Shown piece after piece: positions 33,131 through 41,907 of a DNA stretch of 64,000 bases. Location: the NCBI GenBank assembly GCA_037893245.1, contig JBAIAA010000315.1, positions 372,001 to 436,000 of the forward strand. Reading direction: 5' to 3'. Source of the stretch: Crossaster papposus (lineage: Eukaryota > Echinodermata > Asteroidea > Velatida > Solasteridae). The notes under the pieces are model-generated. The model was not told the DNA's origin. It did not search any database and saw nothing but the letters and a program-made list of their open reading frames with translations. The first letter of the stretch is position 1. Every line of letters begins with the position of its first letter. The position numbers and the translations under genes were made by a program.

Positions 33131-33310
33131 AAACAGACAATATCTGTCAGCAGAATCTGGAAGTTACCAATGGACTCGGTGACCTTCAACTTTGAGCGCC
33201 AAAATTGGAACGAGGATCCTTATTGCCAGAGTTTCATTTCCCAGTGTGGCACCGGAACGAAAGTCAAATCAAGCAGAGACAGCTTTCGATTTACCATTAG
33301 ACCACCAAAG
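33131..33310 (+). CDS. UPA-like domain exon (segment 1)
   Basis: The exon is 180 nt, phase 0 at both ends, between acaaaatag and gtacga. It encodes K-Q-T-I-S-V-S-R-I-W-K-L-P, V-T-F-N-F-E-R, S-F-I-S-Q-C-G-T-G-T and F-R-F-T-I-R-P-P-K, a beta-rich pattern. In UNC5 and PIDD a UPA domain follows ZU5 and precedes the Death domain, so position and predicted strand content suggest a UPA-like or ZU5-associated domain; I cannot confirm this from residues alone. The copy at 60933 is the same length with about ten substitutions, many of them charge changes. Confidence 0.65.
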
Positions 33311-33828
33311 GTACGACTTGAGGGAGAAATTAGATAAAAACTATAATGTTAACATGCATTCGGTGTACATTTTCAAAGCTTCTTTTAACGGGGCCGTATC
33401 GTAAGTCGACGTCTCATAAGTCCGTAATTTTGGAATTATGAGGCGTCGGACCTTTGAGGCGTCGGACCTTTGGGGCGTCGGACCTGTGGGGCGTCGGACC
33501 TGTGGGGCGTCGGACCTGTGGGGCGTCGGACCTGTGGGGCGTCGGACCTGTGAGCCTTAATATTTAATTGGGGTGAAATTTTGTCGAACCTATGAGGTGT
33601 CGGATTTGCGAGCGGACCCTTTTTGAATGCTTCCATTATGTTCCCACTTCTTTCTATATTAGACACTTTATTTCGCAATTCAGCTTCTCAGCGTTTAGAT
33701 CCCACCACAATATGATTTTAGTCCACATGACACTTGCATTATAATGCTTGATTGTGTACACCTACTTTGGCTTTATGAACAATTAATTCTGAAAGTGTAA
33801 AACAGATTTGTTTTTCCTCACAAAACAG
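33311..33828. other. Intron with minisatellite
   Basis: The intron matches 61113-61554. It holds the 16-bp minisatellite at 33440-33553. No gene otherwise. Confidence 0.6.
33440..33553. repeat. 16-bp minisatellite, seven copies
   Basis: The unit GGGGCGTCGGACCTGT recurs seven times at exactly 16-bp spacing (core GGCGTCGGACC at 33442, 33458, 33474, 33490, 33506, 33522 and 33538). Segment 2 has only two diverged copies at about 61248-61278, so the array expanded after duplication or contracted in the other copy. Confidence 0.9.
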
Positions 33829-33882
33829 AGCGGATCGACGCAACAGTCAAACAAGCAGCGTCTGTGCTACAGTTGCCATCAG
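33829..33882 (+). CDS. First half of CxxC knuckle (segment 1)
   Basis: An exon of 54 nt, phase 0 at both ends, between acaaaacag and gtaagt. It encodes S-G-S-T-Q-Q-S-N-K-Q-R-L and then C-Y-S-C-H-Q. Joined in phase to the 33-nt exon at 34406 it makes C-x2-C-x8-C-x2-C, a spacing suitable for binding one zinc ion. The copy at 61555 keeps both cysteines. Confidence 0.65.
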
Positions 33883-34405
33883 GTAAGTTTAAAAGATTGG
33901 AGAGATATTGACTTGTTGCAAAATGGCTTCGACCTCGTTAGGAAACACGTACATGTCCAACCGGCGGGTACCCGCTAATTAGCTCACGGGTCACTGGACA
34001 ATCAGCCCTACGTCAGAGGGTTATGCATGACTCTGTCTGGCAGTATGAGTTATTGCAGGGCAAACAAAGAGACAATTACACGTGGTTTGCTTCTCAATAA
34101 TCCAATGTTTGTGTGCTTACTAGCAGCTTTATGAAATTGTCCCCAGGTTTAGATATCGATATTTTGTGACTATTTTGTATACATTCACATCAAAATTCTA
34201 TGTTGTCGATAGCAATTTTCTATTACACAAGTTGTATTTGTATTACGGTAAAAGCTAAACCCCTGCGATGCATACTTGTATTTGCATATAGCTACCGCTC
34301 ATGTTTATTGATGCACGTCTACACGCTGGACTAACAGTAAACACGTTAATACAACTGGACTGGACTTCTTGAATTCTAAACTTAGTTATTTGGTTTTGTT
34401 TCCAG
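33883..34405. other. Intron within the CxxC knuckle
   Basis: Shared with 61609-62422, where a LINE tail is inserted. No gene seen. Confidence 0.55.
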
Positions 34406-34438
34406 GATGAAGCCCGCGAAATCTGCGCTTCCTGTGAG
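34406..34438 (+). CDS. Second half of CxxC knuckle (segment 1)
   Basis: An exon of 33 nt (11 codons, phase 0 at both ends) between tttgtttccag and gtgagt. It encodes D-E-A-R-E-I-C-A-S-C-E. The copy at 62423 keeps the two cysteines, with small changes around them (C-P-S-C-D). The conserved splice sites and cysteines in both segments argue for real use despite the small size. Confidence 0.65.
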
Positions 34439-34692
34439 GTGAGTTATTCTCCTAATAATCTCTGCTACATCGTTCTATAACATATTGAATCTGTGTCCGT
34501 GAATTTGTTGCATTCGTGATAGTCTTAGACATATCTAGAAGCAACAAAACACTGTAAACCCACCGAACGTGAGCCCTCAAACGCGTGACAATTATGTAAA
34601 AACTGTTGCAAAAAGGCGTATATTCATGAGTTCAAAAGTTAATCACTTTTAGAGTGTGTATATTTACTGATATTGTATGTTTATTTGTTTAG

Positions 34693-34981
34693 GAGAAGAT
34701 GAATTGTGTTCAAGATCCCAAGAATTCACAGTCTTCGGATGGTGATTATGGAGGTTTGTCAGAGGAGATGGTACGCGCTCTCTGTCGACAACCAAACATG
34801 ACCAGATTGATGGCGGAGCTAACAGGTGTCGGCCACAGCTCCATGGAAACACAGGATTTCTTAAAGATCTTCTTTGCACATCAAAGGGCGCATGGCTGCA
34901 AAGACGGGACATCCATTGGGCGTCTGCTGGATTCGTCTCCTGAAATCACCCAGTCCATTTCGACGAAACTTCGAGTGACAG
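34693..34981 (+). CDS. Helical region before Death domain (segment 1)
   Basis: The exon is 289 nt, entering phase 0 and leaving phase 1, between tttgtttag and gtatat. It encodes about 96 residues starting E-K-M-N-C-V-Q-D-P, with L-S-E-E-M-V-R-A-L-C-R-Q, M-T-R-L-M-A-E-L-T-G, D-F-L-K-I-F-F-A-H-Q-R and S-I-G-R-L-L-D-S-S. The pattern is amphipathic helices. It may be a divergent helical interaction domain; I do not recognise a family. The copy at 62737 has the same length and about 85-90 percent identity by eye. Confidence 0.7.
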
Positions 34982-35194
34982 GTATATATAAAAATATCGG
35001 GTGAAAATGACATTTCTCCGACTAACTTTATGGGATATTTTTTTACCCGAAATCTGTCAAAACGTGAAGTTTTGACCTAGACAAAATTAGTGTCAGGGAA
35101 AATAAAAGTCTAGTTATTGGTTTACCGGAATAACAAAATACAATGTTGTTTCATATTTTGTATACAATTGTTGTTTTATTTGCTCTTGCCCTAG

Positions 35195-35238
35195 AAACTT
35201 TGCCTGAAGGGAGCTCCATATCGACGGGAATGCTAACC
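35195..35238 (+). CDS. Short linker exon before Death domain (segment 1)
   Basis: A 44-nt exon, phase 1 in and phase 0 out, between cttgccctag and gtgagt. It encodes E-T-L-P-E-G-S-S-I-S-T-G-M-L-T. Segment 2 has the same exon at 63240 with P-E-G-S changed to S-E-E-D. Confidence 0.6.
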
Positions 35239-35428
35239 GTGAGTATTATGCTTGACAGTTTCAACTGGTCAATATAAAAAGGAAACGTACATGTACAACG
35301 TTTCATTTCGGTCAATCATTACGGACGGATAATCTTCAGTTGCGATGATTGTTTTTCGCTCTTTTATGTAATCTGTCTCTTTTCTTGTTTCCAGGTCTCT
35401 TTAACTTTATGATTTGTGTTTTTTTCAG

Positions 35429-35684
35429 TCGGAGATTGCTGGCGAGAAAGGTTTTCGTCAGCTTGCAGAAAAATTTGGAAAGGAGTGGGAGACAGTGGCC
35501 ACAGAGTTAGGCTTCACTTCGGCGGACCTGTACAAGATAACAACAAACTACAAACATGACGTCGGTGAACAGATATTTGAAATGCTTGTGCAGTGGAGGC
35601 AGCGATGTGGAAAGTTGGATGGAAGCATCTTAGCTGGGGCTTTGAGCAAGGTTGGGCTACATGATCTGGCACAGCAGTTCAAAG
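35429..35684 (+). CDS. Death domain exon (segment 1)
   Basis: The exon is 256 nt, phase 0 in and phase 1 out, between tttttcag and gtgaga. It encodes a complete Death domain of about 85 residues: F-R-Q-L-A-E-K-F-G-K-E-W, V-A-T-E-L-G-F, Y-K-I, Q-I-F-E-M-L-V-Q-W-R-Q-R and L-A-G-A-L-S-K-V-G-L-H-D-L-A-Q-Q-F. The six-helix pattern, the W in helix 1 and the L-x-x-W in helix 4 are typical. Death domains assemble signalling complexes in apoptosis and innate immunity. The exon exits in phase 1, so more coding sequence should follow. The NACHT exon at 41908 enters in phase 1, but no transcript evidence joins them; readthrough into the intron would also terminate after some residues. Confidence 0.85.
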
Positions 35685-35739
35685 GTGAGATTTATATTAT
35701 TCGGCGATTACCATATTTGTTGTTAGTGAAACCAACAAG

Positions 35740-35962
35740 GATCCCCTCAAAAGCGCCACTAAAGGTTTCTTTAGGCTTTCGAGCTATGCTTACGGTGCAC
35801 ACTGTAGAAGAAGTTACAGTTTTAGAGGTTGGAGAAAAACCCAAGAAGAATATTCTGGGAGAAACCCACGGATGTACCCAAGCGGGATTCGGGATTCGGG
35901 ATTCGAACCCAGGTCATAGTGGTAAAAGGCGCGAGAAAGAACCCTACACCAGCCTGACTACC
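35740..35962 (-). mobile_element. tRNA-derived SINE-like repeat (segment 1)
   Basis: On the minus strand an A-box-like TAGTCAGGCTGG (35949-35960) is followed at suitable distance by a B-box-like GGTTCGAATCC (35899-35909), then a tail with tgggtttctcccagaatatt. The same repeat follows the Death exon at 63734. The internal promoter boxes resemble RNA polymerase III SINEs. It is not a tRNA gene, because acceptor stem pairing is not seen. Confidence 0.55.
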
Positions 35963-36564
35963 CTACACAAAATAGCTTATTGTACGTTAACATCACTTGC
36001 AAGCTAAATCATAAGTCCTCCTGTCCAAAATCAATAGGCACGTTGTTGAAAAATAAAGCTTTGACAAAATACAATCACCTGGTGTTCCTTGCGCCACTTG
36101 TAAACATCTCTAAGTATTATGACAACAAGGTCCATATTATCGGTTTGTGATCGTAAATCCAGGCTCACATGCACACAGTGCATTGCGCACGTATTGCGCT
36201 GCGTTCGATTCGGCAGCTCGCCCTATCTTCTATACTAACCACGCCTTTAATGAATCCCGCAGCCACCAGATCGAGACATTCCTGAACATCACCAAGCGCG
36301 CGCTATACCCAGGTAATGGGATTACCTATACCCCCACGCCTGCAGTCCCTGTCCCAGGTAATGGGATCATCTACCTATAGTAGGTGGTAAACCACATAAA
36401 CACAACACAAACTGTTAAGACTATTAAGAGTCATTCATTTTTGTTGGTGCAAATATTACAAGCCAGTTGGATATGCTGAACACAATATGAGGGCGGTAAT
36501 ATTATAGCGGTGACGTCTTAGAGTTTGTTCCTTTATGAACCCACGCCAAATAGCGCCCTCTATG
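35963..36564. other. Non-coding stretch between Death exon and gypsy element
   Basis: The block 36375-36535 matches 6400-6560 in segment 1. Nothing coding is seen. Confidence 0.5.
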
Positions 36565-36569
36565 TGTAC

Positions 36570-36731
36570 TGTAATATGCTCGTGGGCTATATCTTTAATG
36601 AGGAAGAGACTGACAGACTTTAGAACTGAACTGTTTTATTTGTACTCATACTTAGTCGATAGTGCCATCTTGGACTAGCATGTTGGCTATATCAACAGAG
36701 GGCGCTATATAGGATAAGTGTGAATGTAACA
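36570..36731 (-). repeat. 3' LTR of gypsy element
   Basis: 162 bp, TG to CA on the minus strand, identical by eye to 41266-41427. Contains a TATA-like CCTATATAGC on the minus strand. Confidence 0.95.
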
Positions 36732-36744
36732 TCCCCTTTTCTTT
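36732..36744 (-). other. Polypurine tract of gypsy element
   Basis: On the minus strand AAAGAAAAGGGGA abuts the 3' LTR, as expected for plus-strand DNA priming. Confidence 0.8.
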
Positions 36745-36903
36745 AAAGATTGATACAGTGTATAATCTCAATAATCTGATAATTAAATGAGTTCAACAAT
36801 GTCCATTGTTCATGAGTCCAATTATTTCAATCAGAGTTCAATCACAGTTTAGTGAGTTCACAGGGTTCAAAATCTTTCCGTATAACCTTGTTCAAGTGTA
36901 CTG

Positions 36904-38880
36904 TCATAAATTGTTATAATCTTGTCTGTTTGAATGTTTGATTTTGATCAGTTCAATCTTACTGTGAAATATACAAGCTTTACAAATCAAGTCGTTGAGG
37001 TTTGACGATCTTCCTGCCGGAACGAGTGAATGTACCGGTAGGTGTGTCTGTGTGAGAGGTGGGGGTAGTTTGCGCGGAGGGTTTGGAGCAGTGATGTCGT
37101 TGCGTGCTGGGTTTGTAGACTTCGGTTGTGCTGGTCTCAGATGAATCCTGTTTCGTCGGAGCTGACTTCCTGTATCAGTTTCCACCTGGAAAGATCGTGG
37201 GGTGACGGATTTGCTCACTATTTTGCCTCTGCTCCACGTCTTGCTAAGTGGGTTTTGGACGTAGACTGGCTGACCTTGGAGGAGGTCTCGAAGTGGGGTG
37301 GTGTGTTTGTTGTAGTTGTCAGCTTGTGAAGACTGGTTCGACGCAAGTTGTGAGCGGACATCCTCGTGATCTGGTGAGGGGCGAGGACGTGAGGGTAGTG
37401 TTGTCTTGTACGTTCGTCTGTTTAGTAGCTCAGCAGGGGACGCGAGGTTGGACTTCAGTGGGGTTGTGCGCAAACTGAGGAGGGCGAGGTTTGGGTCGTC
37501 TCCGGATTCACTGCATTTGCTTAGGATGCGCTTAGTTGACTGAATGTGGCGTTCAATAAAGCCATGGCCTCTGGGGTAGTATGGTGATGATGTCTGAATC
37601 TGGAAACCATACTGCTGTGCTAGAGCTCGGAACTGTGCTGAGGTGAATTGAGTGCCATTATCACATATGATAACGTGTGGAATGCCTTGTTCGGCGAATA
37701 GCACTCGTGTAATTTTGGTGATTGTGTTCGCTGTGAGGTTGTCCAGTTTGCGAATAAAGGGAAACTTTGAATAATAATCTGCAATGATCAAAAATTTGTC
37801 ATGATGGAAGAGGTCTGCTCCCAGTGTGTGCCATGGGCGTGGTGGGACTTCCATGGTGATCATTGGTTCTCGCGGTTGGGACCGTTGGTATTTCTGGCAT
37901 GCTTGACATTCTGTCACAATGTTGTCAATGTCTTTGTAGATTCCTGGCCAATAGACACAGGTTTTGGCGCGCAGTTTACACTTTTCTGCACCTTGATGAC
38001 CGTTGTGGACTTGCTGGAGTATGTCCTGTTGGAGTGTTGCTGGAATCAGGATTCTACTGCCAACTAGAAGTACCCCATCTTCGATCGCGATATCATGTCT
38101 GACTGACCAGTATGGTCTGATGGATCGATGTATCTTCTTGATACTGTCCGGCCAGCCTTCTGTGATTTGCTGTATCAGGAGTTGAAGGTTGGCATCTTTG
38201 GTTGTTTCTTGTTTGATCTTCTCAAGCTTTGTCGGTGTAACACTGACGATGTCGTGTATGCGCACTTTCATGTGCGGGATCGCATGTCTCTCATGCGGCG
38301 ATAGACGTGAGAGAGCATCTGCAACAACCATTTCCTTTCCAGGCTTGTAGCGTAACTCAAAATCATATGCCTGTAGGCGCAGAAGAATTCGCTGTAGTCG
38401 TGGTGGAGCTGTCATCAAGTTCTTCCTGTGGATGTGTTCGAGGGGACGGTGGTCGCTTTCCACCGTGAACTCCCTACCGTAGAGGTATGTATGAAATTTC
38501 TCACATCCGTACATTACTGCGAGTAGTTCTCGTTCAATGTTTGCGTATCGTGTTTCCGCTGGAGTGAGGGCTTTCGATGCGAATGCGATTGGTCGGCCAT
38601 TCTGTACCAGTGTGGCACCCAGTCCCTTGGTCGATGCGTCGACTTGAAGTATTACTGGCTGTTTCCGACAGTAATATGCCAGTGTGGTTTCTGTAGCTAT
38701 CATAGACTTGATAGCTTTGAAGACTTTCGTGTGAGATGGGGACCAGTTGTACTCGACATATTGACGAAGTAGTTCCCTTAGTGGCAATGTGTGGTCAGCC
38801 AAGTTAGGGACGAAGGGGCCCATGTAATTCACTAGGCCAAGAAAGGTGCGTAGTTCCTTTCTGGTACCCGGAGGGTGCAT
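36904..38880 (-). CDS. Gypsy pol, 3' part: RNase H and integrase
   Basis: It continues the reverse transcriptase thumb (R-T-F-L-G-L-V-N-Y-M). RNase H has V-D-A-S-T-K-G-L-G-A-T-L, E-R-E-L-L-A-V and D-A-L-S-R-L. Integrase has the HHCC zinc module (H-N-G-H, then C-Q-A-C) and the catalytic set A-D-Y-Y-S-K, C-D-N-G-T-Q-F and F-I-E-R-H. A C-terminal basic region follows. The frame overlaps the upstream one at 38832-38880 and must join it by a -1 shift within an A run at C-G-G-A-A-A-T-G. A shift inside reverse transcriptase is unusual, so a one-base deletion is the simpler explanation. Confidence 0.9.
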   Translation of the reverse strand: MHPPGTRKELRTFLGLVNYMGPFVPNLADHTLPLRELLRQYVEYNWSPSHTKVFKAIKSMIATETTLAYYCRKQPVILQVDASTKGLGATLVQNGRPIAFASKALTPAETRYANIERELLAVMYGCEKFHTYLYGREFTVESDHRPLEHIHRKNLMTAPPRLQRILLRLQAYDFELRYKPGKEMVVADALSRLSPHERHAIPHMKVRIHDIVSVTPTKLEKIKQETTKDANLQLLIQQITEGWPDSIKKIHRSIRPYWSVRHDIAIEDGVLLVGSRILIPATLQQDILQQVHNGHQGAEKCKLRAKTCVYWPGIYKDIDNIVTECQACQKYQRSQPREPMITMEVPPRPWHTLGADLFHHDKFLIIADYYSKFPFIRKLDNLTANTITKITRVLFAEQGIPHVIICDNGTQFTSAQFRALAQQYGFQIQTSSPYYPRGHGFIERHIQSTKRILSKCSESGDDPNLALLSLRTTPLKSNLASPAELLNRRTYKTTLPSRPRPSPDHEDVRSQLASNQSSQADNYNKHTTPLRDLLQGQPVYVQNPLSKTWSRGKIVSKSVTPRSFQVETDTGSQLRRNRIHLRPAQPKSTNPARNDITAPNPPRKLPPPLTQTHLPVHSLVPAGRSSNLNDLICKACIFHSKIELIKIKHSNRQDYNNL

Positions 38881-41114
38881 TTCCGAAGTGCTTTAACCTT
38901 TTCTGGGTTTGGCTTCACCCCTTCTGCTGAGTACAGTAACCCAAAGAAACTGCACTCTGGTGTCTTGATGACGCATTTGTCTGCATTGAGTTTGATGCCG
39001 GATTTGCGAGTGCGTTCCATGGCCTCATGCAGGTGTATGTCATGGTCACGCTCACTGGAGCCGTATACCTGAACGTCATCCGCTATTCCAACAGTGCCTG
39101 CACATTCACGGTAGGTTTCGTCAACTTTCTGTTGGAAAACATCTTGACTCATCCGAAGGCCAAAGGGCATGCGCAGGAACCTGTACCGTCCGAAGGGGGT
39201 GTTGAACGTAGTGAGGTATGTAGAGTCCTCAGCTAACTGGACGTTCCAGTAGCCGTTTCGTGCATCGAGCTTACTGAACATCTTGGCACCGGATAACTTT
39301 GGGGTGATTTCCTCCAGAGTAGGCACGGGGTAGTGATCTCGCTTGATCGCTTTATTGAGATCCTTCGCGTCGAGGCACAAGCGTAGTCTGCCGTCCTTTT
39401 TTTCACGTATGACAAGGGAGTTCACCCAATCTGTTGGTTTTGATACCTTCGCGATGATGTATTTGTTTTCCATCTTTGTGAGTTCTGCCTTGAGCCTGCT
39501 TTTGAGCTCCAATGGGACTCGGCGTGGTGGGTGTACAACTGGCTTCGCCTCTGGGTCAAGGCTAATGCGGTATTTAAAGTTCACAAAGCACCCAACTGCC
39601 TCATCAAAACAATCAGGGTACATTTCTAGCAGGTCTGCCTTGTCTTTGATCGGTGGTCGATCCTCGAGTGGTCTATCACTGCGAATGTATTTCGGAGACC
39701 TGTGCACTGGAGGTGTTGTAGCAGGCTTGGTTATCGGGTCAGCAAAGTTAACTCGTCGTACTTTACTGGGTCGCATTTGTTCCGTTTTCGGTTCGTGGGG
39801 ACTGGTTGAAATCTTGGGCCCGTTGGTCTCAACCATCGGATTTCTCTCCACAGAGCAGTGCAATGTTATTAGGTTCAAAGCTTGGCACGTTCTCAAACCA
39901 AGGATAGCTGGTCCTGCTGCGTCGGTGACGTAGAAGACACAGCTGTATCTCGTGTCTTTGTAGGCACATGGGAATTTGATGGTACCCAGCTGTGTTATCT
40001 TGGAACCGCCGTATGCTGTGAGAGCCATTTTACTGTTCACTAGGCTCCCGGGCTTTGGGTTCCCCTCACTGTCCAGTTTATCCGGAAAGATGATGCGGAA
40101 GAGGTGAAGGGGTAGTAGGTTGCTCTGTGCTCCAGTGTCAACCTTGCAACGGAGCATGACTGGTCGCCTATTCTTTTGTGTGATACACAGTTTGGCGAAT
40201 ACTTCTTCTCTAGTATCGCCAGTTGATCCAATGCTGCTGACGTCGATTGTGCCAATCGTGAGGAATTCATCAGGGCTGTCATCAGCAACGAGATAGTGGA
40301 CGCGTCTGCGTGGAGACTTGGAGCGTTGATCACGTCCATCGCGTCGCTGGGGTTTCCCAGCTCTGCACACCGACTGCCAGTGGTTGTCTTTTCCACATTT
40401 ACGACATGTGTTGCCATAGGCAGGGCAGTTACTTCTTGGTAGTAGTTCATGTACACGACCACAGTTGTTGCATGTTTTCTGCTTTTGTTGCTTGCGATAC
40501 TGCTTTGGCTTGATTGCGTTCACAGTCCTTTCTGCTCTGGCACTTTGGAAGGTCTGTGCTTTATCTGGCAGTGACTGGAGCTGCTTTGCGGTTGCCTCAT
40601 GACTTCGGGCAGCTTCGATGGCCTCATTCAGTGTCAGAGTTTCGTCTCTCCCAATGAGTGCTTTCTGTACATGTTTGTGGGCTGATCCCCAGATGAGCTG
40701 ATCAACCAGTCTGTCCTCCCGTTCCTTATCATCGCGATATTTGCATTTCACTGCTACTGCTTTTATCTTGGTTACAAAGTCATCAGCAGTCTCGTCCAGG
40801 TTTTGTCTCATGTCCTGTAGTTTGTACCGGAAAATGCGATGGTTTGACCGGGGCTCGTGTTGTTCGAAGCGAGACAACAGCACATCAGGTTTCTTTCTGT
40901 CATCCTCATTATCAAAGCTCCAACTATTGTATTTATCCAGGCCCTGTTCTCCGACCCACAAGAGGAGGTAACTTGCTCTTTCTTCATCAGTGGCAGTCTT
41001 CAGGACACTGGAGAACATCAGTTGGCATTTTTGTTTGAATCTAGCGAAAGTTACGACAATATCTGTGGCCTCCCAATCCATATTGGGGGCAGAAACTGCC
41101 GAGCTGAATGCCAT
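38832..41114 (-). CDS. Gypsy gag, protease and reverse transcriptase
   Basis: An ATG (M-A-F-S-S-A-V-S) opens a 760-residue frame. The gag part is helical with W-S-F-D-N-E. Two zinc knuckles follow, the second canonical (C-R-K-C-G-K-D-N-H-W-Q-S-V-C). Protease has V-D-T-G-A-Q-S-N-L-L. Reverse transcriptase has D-L-N-K-A-I, S-K-L-D-A-R-N-G-Y-W, M-P-F-G-L and I-A-D-D-V-Q-V-Y. Gag and pol are in one frame, with no stop between them. The frame ends prematurely at 38832 because of the one-base shift described for the 3' part. Confidence 0.9.
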   Translation of the reverse strand: MAFSSAVSAPNMDWEATDIVVTFARFKQKCQLMFSSVLKTATDEERASYLLLWVGEQGLDKYNSWSFDNEDDRKKPDVLLSRFEQHEPRSNHRIFRYKLQDMRQNLDETADDFVTKIKAVAVKCKYRDDKEREDRLVDQLIWGSAHKHVQKALIGRDETLTLNEAIEAARSHEATAKQLQSLPDKAQTFQSARAERTVNAIKPKQYRKQQKQKTCNNCGRVHELLPRSNCPAYGNTCRKCGKDNHWQSVCRAGKPQRRDGRDQRSKSPRRRVHYLVADDSPDEFLTIGTIDVSSIGSTGDTREEVFAKLCITQKNRRPVMLRCKVDTGAQSNLLPLHLFRIIFPDKLDSEGNPKPGSLVNSKMALTAYGGSKITQLGTIKFPCAYKDTRYSCVFYVTDAAGPAILGLRTCQALNLITLHCSVERNPMVETNGPKISTSPHEPKTEQMRPSKVRRVNFADPITKPATTPPVHRSPKYIRSDRPLEDRPPIKDKADLLEMYPDCFDEAVGCFVNFKYRISLDPEAKPVVHPPRRVPLELKSRLKAELTKMENKYIIAKVSKPTDWVNSLVIREKKDGRLRLCLDAKDLNKAIKRDHYPVPTLEEITPKLSGAKMFSKLDARNGYWNVQLAEDSTYLTTFNTPFGRYRFLRMPFGLRMSQDVFQQKVDETYRECAGTVGIADDVQVYGSSERDHDIHLHEAMERTRKSGIKLNADKCVIKTPECSFFGLLYSAEGVKPNPEKVKALRKCTLRVPERNYAPFLA

Positions 41115-41252
41115 TGTGTACAGTTATTGTTGTAGCGGTATACACGTGGTTGAGTATTCACGTCGAAAAATTCGTGGCCGTAAATGCAGTCAATTTTAGC
41201 TTAAAACATCATCTGAGATCTAGTTTCGGTACTCACATAGATCCTTAGCTTT

Positions 41253-41265
41253 ACCGCTGCCACCA
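41253..41265 (-). other. Primer-binding site, probably tRNA-Leu
   Basis: On the minus strand TGGTGGCAGCGGT follows the 5' LTR directly. It is complementary to the 3' end of a tRNA-Leu of the type ending CCGCTGCCA plus CCA. The tRNA identity is from memory of metazoan tRNA-Leu. Confidence 0.65.
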
Positions 41266-41427
41266 TGTAATATGCTCGTGGGCTATATCTTTAATGAGGA
41301 AGAGACTGACAGACTTTAGAACTGAACTGTTTTATTTGTACTCATACTTAGTCGATAGTGCCATCTTGGACTAGCATGTTGGCTATATCAACAGAGGGCG
41401 CTATATAGGATAAGTGTGAATGTAACA
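41266..41427 (-). repeat. 5' LTR of gypsy element
   Basis: 162 bp, identical by eye to the other LTR. It acts as promoter end for the minus-strand element. Confidence 0.95.
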
Positions 41428-41432
41428 TGTAC

Positions 41433-41907
41433 CACTTCTGAAAATGGTTAAGACGTACATTAATTAATGGATTCATGCACGAATTACATGAATAAATGGC
41501 ACTATTGTGGGGGAAAATAATAAATAATCATGATAAATGTGCGTGGTGGTGCGTGAGTTTGTACATTGCAACGGACATCAACTTATCTTTAATTAAAATT
41601 TGAGGAACCAGATTTGCGGTCCAGAATGAGGTCCAGTCATTTTGTTTGTACACCTGCAGTTACCAGCTTTTTGTCTGGATTTCTTTTTGTTGGTTTTAAA
41701 AATTTGAATGTACCTTAAGAAAACACTTCACAAGTTTGCATCTAACAGCGCTATAGTTGCCCAAACATGTATATATTATGCACCAAACTTATTTGTGTAG
41801 CACCATAGATCACAGAGTCATTTCTTTTATTCTAGACTAGTCACAATCCATTTCAGAAACAATGTATTATTGAAGCAAAACTTGTTTCTTGTTTTGGGTT
41901 TAAATAG
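41433..41907. other. Intron-like sequence before NACHT exon (segment 2)
   Basis: From about 41710 it matches 6735-6927. The earlier part has no match in the window and no gene. Confidence 0.55.

Larger units (their letters stand above)
36570..41427 (-). mobile_element. Ty3/gypsy LTR retrotransposon, 4858 bp, young
   Basis: Two 162-bp LTRs identical by eye (36570-36731 and 41266-41427) with TG...CA ends are flanked by a 5-bp TGTAC duplication (36565-36569 and 41428-41432). On the minus strand the order is LTR, primer-binding site, gag, protease, reverse transcriptase, RNase H, integrase, polypurine tract, LTR. This order is diagnostic of Ty3/gypsy. Identical LTRs indicate recent insertion. 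It lies between the Death exon of segment 1 and the NACHT exon of segment 2. Confidence 0.95.

Noticed and set aside
33440-33553. CRISPR-like array
   Set aside because: The units are contiguous 16-bp repeats without spacers, in a eukaryotic intron.
33436-33678. Minus-strand frame with repeated R-R-P-x-G-P-T-P
   Set aside because: It arises from the 16-bp minisatellite and is not kept in the second segment.
35899-35960. A tRNA gene on the minus strand
   Set aside because: A- and B-box-like words exist, but no cloverleaf with a paired acceptor stem can be drawn; a SINE is more likely.
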